64,000 nucleotides of DNA from Aeromicrobium yanjiei (GTDB lineage: Bacteria > Actinomycetota > Actinomycetes > Propionibacteriales > Nocardioidaceae): positions 1,798,001-1,862,000 of the forward strand of contig NZ_CP045737.1 in NCBI RefSeq assembly GCF_009649075.1. Reading direction: 5' to 3'. Positions 58,549-64,000 of the stretch are shown piece after piece. The notes beneath the pieces were generated by a model that was not told where the DNA came from, did no database searches, and worked only from the letters and a program-made list of their open reading frames with translations. How positions within the stretch are numbered: the stretch's first letter is position 1; each line of letters opens with the position of its first letter. A program made the translations under genes and the position numbers.

Positions 58549-59694
58549 ATGAAGCGGACGATCTACGGCACGGACCACGAGGCGTTCCGCGACACCGTGC
58601 GGTCCTTCTTGATCAGGGAGGCCGTCCCGCGCCAGGACGAGTGGTTCGGCCAGGGCTTCGTCTCCAAGGACTTCTTCGCCCAGATGGGTGGGCTCGGACT
58701 GATCGGGATGCAGGTGCCCGAGGAGTTCGGCGGCGGCGGGGTGGACTCCTACAAGTTCAACGCCGTCCTCGCCGAGGAGACGGCGGCGCAGCTCGTCTCA
58801 GTGGGAGGCCTCCGGGTCCACATGGACATCATCCTCCCGTACTTCATGGAGTACGCGGACGACGAGCAGAAGAAGCGCTGGCTGCCCGGCATCGCGAACG
58901 GCACGTTGATGACGGCCATCGCGATGACCGAGCCCGGGACCGGGTCGGACCTCGCCGGCATCGCCACGACCGCGCGCCTGGAGGGTGACCACTACGTCAT
59001 CAACGGGGCGAAGACGTTCATCACCGGCGGCATCGGTGCCGACCTGGTCATCGTCGTCGCGCGCACGAGCAAGAGCGAGAACCGCAGGTCCGGACTCTCC
59101 CTGCTCGTCGTCGAGGACGGGACGCCCGGATTCAGTCGGGGCCGCAACCTGCAGAAGATCGGCCTCAAGGCACAGGACACCGCTGAGCTGTTCTTCGAAG
59201 AGGTGCGCGTCCCCGTCGAGAACCTCCTCGGCAGCGAGGGCGAGGCGTTCACGTACCTCTCCAGCAACCTGCCCCAGGAGCGCCTGTCGATCTCGGTCAA
59301 CGCGGTCTCGCAGTCACGCGCAGCGCTCAAGGCCACGCTCGAGTACGTCCAGGACCGCAAGGCCTTCGGCCAGACGGTCGGCAGCTTCCAGAACACCAAG
59401 TTCGTCCTGGCGGGCCTGTCGGCGCAGATGGAGGCCGCAGAGAGCCTCCTCGATCGGGCCATCGAGGAGCACGACCGGGGGGAGCTGTCCGTCGCGGACG
59501 CCGCCAGGGTCAAGCTCTTCGCCACCGAGATGCAGGGACGCGTCATGGACGAGTGCCTGCAGCTGCACGGCGGTTACGGATACATGCTCGAGTACCCCAT
59601 CGCGCGGATGTACGCCGATGCCCGCGTCACCCGGATCTACGGCGGGTCGAGCGAGATCATGAAGGTCATCATCGCGAAGTCGCTCGGACTCTGA
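58549..59694 (+). CDS. Acyl-CoA dehydrogenase
   Basis: A 381-residue flavoenzyme. FAD/substrate signatures: ITAMTEPGTGSDLAGI-like block at AIAMTEPGTGSDLAGI, FITGGIGADLVIVVART and LQLHGGYGYMLEYPIARM. At the place of the MCAD catalytic Glu the sequence has IYGGSSEIMK, so the base is probably an earlier Glu such as that in PQERLSIS, as in isovaleryl-CoA dehydrogenase (inference). ATG 58549 has GGCGGAGGG upstream. First gene of the second half of the catabolic cluster. Confidence 0.9.
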   Translation: MKRTIYGTDHEAFRDTVRSFLIREAVPRQDEWFGQGFVSKDFFAQMGGLGLIGMQVPEEFGGGGVDSYKFNAVLAEETAAQLVSVGGLRVHMDIILPYFMEYADDEQKKRWLPGIANGTLMTAIAMTEPGTGSDLAGIATTARLEGDHYVINGAKTFITGGIGADLVIVVARTSKSENRRSGLSLLVVEDGTPGFSRGRNLQKIGLKAQDTAELFFEEVRVPVENLLGSEGEAFTYLSSNLPQERLSISVNAVSQSRAALKATLEYVQDRKAFGQTVGSFQNTKFVLAGLSAQMEAAESLLDRAIEEHDRGELSVADAARVKLFATEMQGRVMDECLQLHGGYGYMLEYPIARMYADARVTRIYGGSSEIMKVIIAKSLGL

Positions 59695-59735
59695 GACCCG
59701 GGCCCCACACACCACCCACGGAAAAGAGCATCCCC

Positions 59736-60500
59736 ATGGACATGGCAGGAAAGACCGTACTCATCTCTGGCGGCGCCTCCGGTCTGGGCCTCGCGACCGC
59801 GCAGCAGCTCATCGATGCCGATGCCCGCGTGCTGATCATGGATCTGGCGTCCTCCGACGGAGCCGCGATCGCGAAGGACCTCGGCAAGAATGCCAGCTTC
59901 ATCGCGGGCGATGTCACGGTGACCGAGGACATCGCCGCGGCCGTCTCGGCCGCCGAGGACCTCGGCGAGTTCCGCGGCCTCGTGCACACCGCAGGCGCGG
60001 GTGGAGCGGTCCGCTTCGTCGAGAAGGACGGGTCGCCCGGCTCGCTGGAGACCTTCGAGCGCGTCGTGCGCCTCAACCTGGTCGGGACCTTCGACGTCCT
60101 CCGCCAGAGCGCGGCCAGCATCGCCAAGCTCGACGAGATCGACGGCGAGCGTGGCGCATGCGTCCTCACTGCCTCGATCGCGGCCTTCGAGGGGCAGATC
60201 GGTCAGGCTGGGTATGCCTCGTCGAAGGCCGGCATCGTGGGGATGACCATCGTCGCGGCGCGCGATCTGGCCCGCTCGAGGGTGCGCGTGTGCACGATCG
60301 CTCCCGGCACCTTCGACACGCCGCTGCTGTCGCGTCTGCGCGCGGACGTCCGCCAGGGCTTGGCCGACGCGATCCCCAATCCGTCGCGCCTCGGCCAGGC
60401 CCACGAGTACGCCGATCTGGCGGTCACGATCCTGCGCAACACGTACCTGAACGGCGAGACCATCCGTCTCGACGGCGCCCTCCGCATGGCACCTCGGTAA
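59736..60500 (+). CDS. SDR-family 3-hydroxyacyl-CoA dehydrogenase-like oxidoreductase
   Basis: A 254-residue short-chain dehydrogenase: NAD motif SGGASGLGLA (11-20), D35-type acceptor in IMDLAS, the NNAG-equivalent VHTAGAGG, catalytic Y160-x3-K164 (GYASSKAG). PGTFDTPLLSRL and YLNGETIRLDGALRM resemble type 2 (HSD10-like) 3-hydroxyacyl-CoA dehydrogenases. It follows the dehydrogenase gene by 41 nt and could supply the oxidation step after hydration. Confidence 0.87.
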   Translation: MDMAGKTVLISGGASGLGLATAQQLIDADARVLIMDLASSDGAAIAKDLGKNASFIAGDVTVTEDIAAAVSAAEDLGEFRGLVHTAGAGGAVRFVEKDGSPGSLETFERVVRLNLVGTFDVLRQSAASIAKLDEIDGERGACVLTASIAAFEGQIGQAGYASSKAGIVGMTIVAARDLARSRVRVCTIAPGTFDTPLLSRLRADVRQGLADAIPNPSRLGQAHEYADLAVTILRNTYLNGETIRLDGALRMAPR

Positions 60501-60512
60501 CCGGGTCACCGC

Positions 60513-61667
60513 ATGACGTTGCCTGACATCGGCGCCGTCCAGCTGCCCCAGGCACTCGACGTGATCCGCGCCGAGGTTCGTGAGTTCCTCCAGGCGGAGC
60601 GGACCGCGGGCCGCTTCGTCCCGCACTGCGACGCCTGGCTGTCTGCGGCCGATCCCGCGTTCAGCCGCCGCCTGGGCGAGCAGGGCTGGCTCGGCATGAC
60701 GTTCCCGCCCGAGTACGGCGGCACCGGGGCCGGCGCACTCGCTCGGTTCGTGGTCACCGAGGAGCTGCTCGCGGCAGGCGCCCCGGTAGCCGGACACTGG
60801 ATCGCCGACCGGCAGTCCGGGCCGAGCATCCTCCGGTTCGGCACCGAGGAGCAGAAGCAGTCGTACCTTCCGGGCATCGCCCGAGGCGAGACCTGGTTCG
60901 CGATCGGCATGTCCGAGCCCGACTCGGGCTCCGATCTGGCCTCGGTACGCACCCGTGCCACGCGGGCCGAAGGCGGCTGGCGCGTCAGCGGCACCAAGGT
61001 GTGGACGAGCGGCGCGCATCACGCTCACGCGATGATCGCGCTGGTCAGGACTGACGCGCTCGACCCCACGCGACGGCACGCCGGGCTGAGCCAGTTCATC
61101 ATCGATCTCGACGTGCCCGGGATCCAGATCACGCCCATCCGGCTCCTGAGCGGGGCACACCACTTCAACGAGGTCGTGCTCGATGACGTGTTCGTCCCCG
61201 ACGGACGCGTGCTCGGGGAGATCGGCGACGGCTGGAGGCAGGTCACGAGCGAGCTCGCCTGGGAACGGTCAGGACCCGAGCGGTTCCTGAGCACCTATCC
61301 ACTCCTGGCCGCCGCCGTGGATCGTCTCGCGAACGCTGCGGACAGCTCCGCTTCCGCCTCGGTCGGCACGCTCGTGGCACGGATCTGGACACTGCGGCAG
61401 ATGTCCATCTCGGTGGCCAGCAGGCTGGATGCCGGCCAGTCCCCCGACATCGAGGCCGCCCTGGTCAAGGACCTGGGCACGCTCTTCGAGGGCACCCTCA
61501 CCGACGCCGTGCGCATGCTGGTGCGGACGGAGCCCGACACCGAGTCCACTGACGGTCTGACCCGGCTCCTCGCCGAGTCGATCCTGCAGATGCCGGGCTT
61601 CACGCTGCGCGGGGGTACGAATGAGATCCTTCGCGGGGTCGTGGCCAGGGGCTTGGGAGTTCGATGA
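60513..61667 (+). CDS. Acyl-CoA dehydrogenase, probable alpha subunit of a heteromeric enzyme
   Basis: A 384-residue FadE-type protein. Intact FAD and substrate blocks: GMTFPPEYGGTG, AIGMSEPDSGSDLASVRT and GTKVWTSGAHHAHAMIALVRT; the end is LRGGTNEILRGVVARGLG. LAWERSGPERF is typical of FadE proteins that pair with a second subunit in sterol and side-chain degradation. The following gene overlaps by 4 nt and encodes a dehydrogenase lacking several FAD residues, the usual partner. Confidence 0.87.
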   Translation: MTLPDIGAVQLPQALDVIRAEVREFLQAERTAGRFVPHCDAWLSAADPAFSRRLGEQGWLGMTFPPEYGGTGAGALARFVVTEELLAAGAPVAGHWIADRQSGPSILRFGTEEQKQSYLPGIARGETWFAIGMSEPDSGSDLASVRTRATRAEGGWRVSGTKVWTSGAHHAHAMIALVRTDALDPTRRHAGLSQFIIDLDVPGIQITPIRLLSGAHHFNEVVLDDVFVPDGRVLGEIGDGWRQVTSELAWERSGPERFLSTYPLLAAAVDRLANAADSSASASVGTLVARIWTLRQMSISVASRLDAGQSPDIEAALVKDLGTLFEGTLTDAVRMLVRTEPDTESTDGLTRLLAESILQMPGFTLRGGTNEILRGVVARGLGVR

Positions 61668-62695
61668 GCGACGAGATCAAGGCACTGGCCGCATCGGTCG
61701 GTGCGGTGTGCGGGCAACCGGCAGCCACTCACTGGGACGCCTTGGAGGGTCTCGGCGTGACCCTCCTCCCAGTGCCCGAGGATCGCGGGGGTGCCGGGTC
61801 CGACGTGGCGACGACCGGAGCGGTCCTGCGCACCCTGGGCCGGCACTCCGCCTCGGTGCCGCTGGTCGAGACCGCCCTCCTCGGCGGCTGGATGCTGTCG
61901 GCCAACGGACATGACGTCCCGGCAGGACCCCTGAGCGCAGCCGTCGCGGGCAGCGACGTCGAGCTGGTCCGGCAGCAGGATGGCTGGACCATGTCCGGAC
62001 GCCTGCCGCGGGTGCCGTGGGCCGGCGATGCGTCCCGCATCATCGTGCTCGCGGCGGCCGCTGACGGCGATCATCTGGTGGCGCTCGATCCGGCATCCGC
62101 ACACCTCGAGCCCGGGCACAACATCGCGGGAGAGTCTCGCGACGACGTCGTCCTCGACGATGTCGCACTGAACGATGCCCAGGTGCTCCCGGTCACCGAG
62201 GCATCCGGCGTCACGCGTGAAGCCTTCCGCCAACGGGGGGCCCTCGGCCGTGCCCTGCTGATGTCCGGTGCCGCCGAGCGCGTGCTCGAGCTGACCGTCG
62301 AACAGATCTCCCAGCGAGTCCAGTTCGGGCGTTCGCTCGGCGCCTTCCAAGCCGTTCAGCAACAGGTGGCCCAGCAGGCCGGTGAGGTCGCCGCGACCCG
62401 CGTGGCCACCGAGGCTGCGGCCCTGGCCCTCGACGCGGACGGCCGGGCGGGTCTCGCGATCGCCGCCGCGAAGGTGCAGGCCGGAGTGGCTGCCGGTGCG
62501 GTGGCCCGCGTCGGCCACCAGCTGCATGGAGCGATCGGCTTCACCGACGAACACGAGCTGCACCGCTGCACGACCAGGCTGTGGGCCTGGCGCGATGAGT
62601 ACGGCAATGAGGACGAGTGGGCGGGCCGCCTCGGTCGGCTGACACTTGCCGGTGCAGGTGACGACCTCTGGCCCATGCTCACGAGGACCTCATGA
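61664..62695 (+). CDS. Acyl-CoA dehydrogenase-like protein, probable beta subunit
   Basis: A 343-residue shortened acyl-CoA dehydrogenase homologue. The T/S-E-P-x-x-GSD block is missing; instead the middle domain is brief (GRLPRVPWAGDASRIIVLA). The C-terminal helices are kept: RVQFGRSLGAFQAVQQQVA and VGHQLHGAIGFTDEHELHRC. Such proteins form alpha2beta2 enzymes with a neighbouring full subunit (FadE28-FadE29 type). It overlaps both neighbours by 4 nt, as expected for a fixed ratio. Confidence 0.85.
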   Translation: MSDEIKALAASVGAVCGQPAATHWDALEGLGVTLLPVPEDRGGAGSDVATTGAVLRTLGRHSASVPLVETALLGGWMLSANGHDVPAGPLSAAVAGSDVELVRQQDGWTMSGRLPRVPWAGDASRIIVLAAAADGDHLVALDPASAHLEPGHNIAGESRDDVVLDDVALNDAQVLPVTEASGVTREAFRQRGALGRALLMSGAAERVLELTVEQISQRVQFGRSLGAFQAVQQQVAQQAGEVAATRVATEAAALALDADGRAGLAIAAAKVQAGVAAGAVARVGHQLHGAIGFTDEHELHRCTTRLWAWRDEYGNEDEWAGRLGRLTLAGAGDDLWPMLTRTS

Positions 62696-63579
62696 CGACA
62701 CAGGTGTCACGTCCTACGACCCCCGGTCGGCCGCGACTTGCGAACGTCCTGGTGCTGACGCCGGTCGGCCCCGACGCCTTCGAAGGCGATCCGGGGGCGG
62801 CCAACTCGTCCGGTGGCGTCTATGGAGGTCTGGTCTTCGCCCAGGCGGCCGCAGCGGCGAGTCTCTCGGTCGATGACGACCGGGTGATGTGCTCCGTCCA
62901 GGGTCAGTTCCTGCGCTCGGGCAGATTTGGCGTCCCCATCACGTACGCAGTCGGACGCGCTCGCGACGGGCGATCGTTCTCCAACCGCAGCGTCGAGGCG
63001 ACCCAGTTCGGCCAGGTCATCTTCACCCTGACCGCCTCGTTCCACGTCCCCGAGGACGGCTTCGACCATCAGGTCCAGGTATTCGATGCTCCCGGCCCCG
63101 AGGGACTCCCCTCGATGAGCGAGGCGTTGACCGACGTCGGCGACAGCACGCGGGACTGGATGCAGGCAATGCTGGGACGCGTGCCGTTCGAGATACGGCC
63201 TGCCGACGAGCTGCCTCAGGTCGCCTGGACACGTGGCGAGACTCCTCCCCCGCGGCAGCGCTTCTGGCTGCGACCCTACGAGCGGCTGTCGGCCGATCCA
63301 TATCTCAACATGATCTCGATGCTCTACGCATCGGACCTGTTCCTGCTCAGCTCGACACTGCCGCCGCACCACGTGGTGCTGCCCGAGCTGCAGTTCGGGA
63401 GTCTCGACCACAGCGTCTGGCTGCACCGATCCGTCGAGTTCGACGACTGGCTGCTGTTCGAGCAGGAGGGCTTCTGGGCCGGGGGCGGGCTGGGACTGTG
63501 CCGTGGGGTGTTCTTCAACCGTCGCGGCCAGGTCGTGGCGAACACTGCGCAGCAAGGACTCATCCGTCCCCCGTCCTGA
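62692..63579 (+). CDS. Acyl-CoA thioesterase, TesB double-hotdog family
   Basis: A 295-residue protein with two hotdog halves: GGVYGGLVFAQAAAAA and VQGQFLRSGRFGVPITYAVG-type first half, and SLDHSVWLHRSVEFDDWLLF as second half with the catalytic-type Asp (the LDHSVWLHR motif of TesB). It would hydrolyse an acyl-CoA of the pathway and release CoA. The start overlaps the beta-subunit gene by 4 nt; it ends the operon. Confidence 0.88.
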   Translation: MTTQVSRPTTPGRPRLANVLVLTPVGPDAFEGDPGAANSSGGVYGGLVFAQAAAAASLSVDDDRVMCSVQGQFLRSGRFGVPITYAVGRARDGRSFSNRSVEATQFGQVIFTLTASFHVPEDGFDHQVQVFDAPGPEGLPSMSEALTDVGDSTRDWMQAMLGRVPFEIRPADELPQVAWTRGETPPPRQRFWLRPYERLSADPYLNMISMLYASDLFLLSSTLPPHHVVLPELQFGSLDHSVWLHRSVEFDDWLLFEQEGFWAGGGLGLCRGVFFNRRGQVVANTAQQGLIRPPS

Positions 63580-63612
63580 CCCAGGTCGCCCGCGTGCGTG
63601 CCTGCCTCGTCG

Positions 63613-64000
63613 TCAGAGAGTGACCCAGCCGGCTCCGGCCGACGAGGCCCTGGCCGCTTCGATGACTCGTTGAGCCCTCAGTCCGTCGGCGAAGGACGGC
63701 ACGCTGGTGTCCGTGCCCGAGAACGCCGGGAGCCAGTCCTCGAGCATGAGTGCCATGGCCCGGACCAGGCCTCGGGCCGCCTGGCCGTCGGCGTCCGGAA
63801 GACGGTGCTTCTGCTGGGTCGACAGCTCACGCTCGACCAACCCGTCGTCGGCCAGGCCCCCCGCGAGGATCCGATCTTTCCGCGGAGCGCCTGACAGGGT
63901 CACCGTGCCGGCCGTGCCGAAGGCATCGAACGTCCAGCCCCGTGCGTGGATGCCGACCACCGACGCGGTGATGACGGCCAACGCGCCCGAGTCGAGCCGC
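63613..64000 (-). CDS. Gfo/Idh/MocA-family oxidoreductase (5' end outside window)
   Basis: The visible 128 residues are the C-terminal part: LDSGALAVITASVVGIHARGWTFDAFGTAGTVTLSG, RGLVRAMALMLEDWLPA and FADGLRAQRVIEAARASSA. This is the C-terminal beta-sheet domain and last helix of Gfo/Idh/MocA dehydrogenases. The NAD domain lies beyond the right edge, so the substrate cannot be addressed. Convergent with the thioesterase gene; the 33-nt gap shows no clear terminator. Confidence 0.75.
   Translation of the reverse strand, partial: RLDSGALAVITASVVGIHARGWTFDAFGTAGTVTLSGAPRKDRILAGGLADDGLVERELSTQQKHRLPDADGQAARGLVRAMALMLEDWLPAFSGTDTSVPSFADGLRAQRVIEAARASSAGAGWVTL

Overview
The window is high-GC DNA with GTG as a common start codon, short or overlapping gene junctions and many leaderless-type promoters. 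The gene content and order point to an actinobacterium, most likely a Nocardioides- or Aeromicrobium-like member of the Propionibacteriales (inference from gene families; no 16S is present). The order gcvP - MerR - DUF151 nuclease - ftsR - garA - gcvH - DUF881 - small basic protein - DUF881 - pgsA is the conserved actinobacterial block known from Mycobacterium tuberculosis Rv1832-Rv1822.

Layout. 1-5236 (minus): lysX (3' end cut by the window edge) behind two translationally coupled membrane-protein genes, a lipid or cell-envelope unit. 5298-9973 (plus): DMT transporter, 3-hydroxyacyl-CoA dehydrogenase, DUF1992 protein, AlkA-like glycosylase, MFS transporter; a deleted VOC pseudogene follows. 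10301-11137 (minus): YciO and a 48-residue GPGG membrane peptide. 11352-15611 (plus): assimilatory sulfate reduction, cysH-cysD-cysN-cysG. 15660-19982: two lipoproteins, a DUF222/HNH nuclease behind a LexA box, and a three-gene membrane/SRPBCC operon. 20082-23492: glutaryl-CoA dehydrogenase-like enzyme, SigK/RskA and a hydrolase. 23683-32065 (minus): gcvP under a glycine riboswitch and the conserved garA/ftsR/pgsA block. 32273-36681: superoxide dismutase and a copper operon (CtaG/CopD, CopC, YcnI, membrane protein). 36806-45517: rocD, ABC-F, a peptidase unit, DUF1269, a spermidine-synthase-like protein, LLM oxidoreductase, two divergent S4 RNA-binding proteins and a Nudix hydrolase. 45514-48554: LOG protein, then an unusual cassette of an Asp-Gly-Thr repeat peptide, a JmjC-type 2-oxoglutarate oxygenase and a sucrase-ferredoxin. 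48651-54328: SGNH hydrolase, a decayed stretch (ECF-ATPase remnant, MMPL and LuxR remnants) around an intact deaminase, a class II amidotransferase and a FAS1 protein. 54604-63579 (plus): an acyl-CoA catabolic cluster. A Gfo/Idh/MocA oxidoreductase is cut by the right edge.

How the genes work together. The sulfate genes take APS to sulfite and supply siroheme for a sulfite reductase not seen here. GcvP and GcvH belong to glycine cleavage; GarA is known to tie central carbon and nitrogen metabolism to Ser/Thr kinases in mycobacteria. The right-hand cluster carries CoA activation or transfer, dehydrogenation (one ordinary dehydrogenase and one probable heteromeric pair), hydration, alcohol oxidation and thioester hydrolysis of an unidentified acyl substrate.

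Regulation visible in the sequence: a singlet glycine riboswitch, a LexA box, a candidate SigK autopromoter, two CRP/GlxR-like palindromes, a promoter-operator in front of the MerR gene, at least ten TANNNT elements 6-7 nt before start codons, and two intergenic direct-then-inverted repeat arrays between convergent genes. The peptide/JmjC/ferredoxin cassette is the best candidate for an undescribed system. No tRNA, rRNA, CRISPR array, insertion sequence or replication origin was recognised, and no gene-free stretch exceeds 300 bases.
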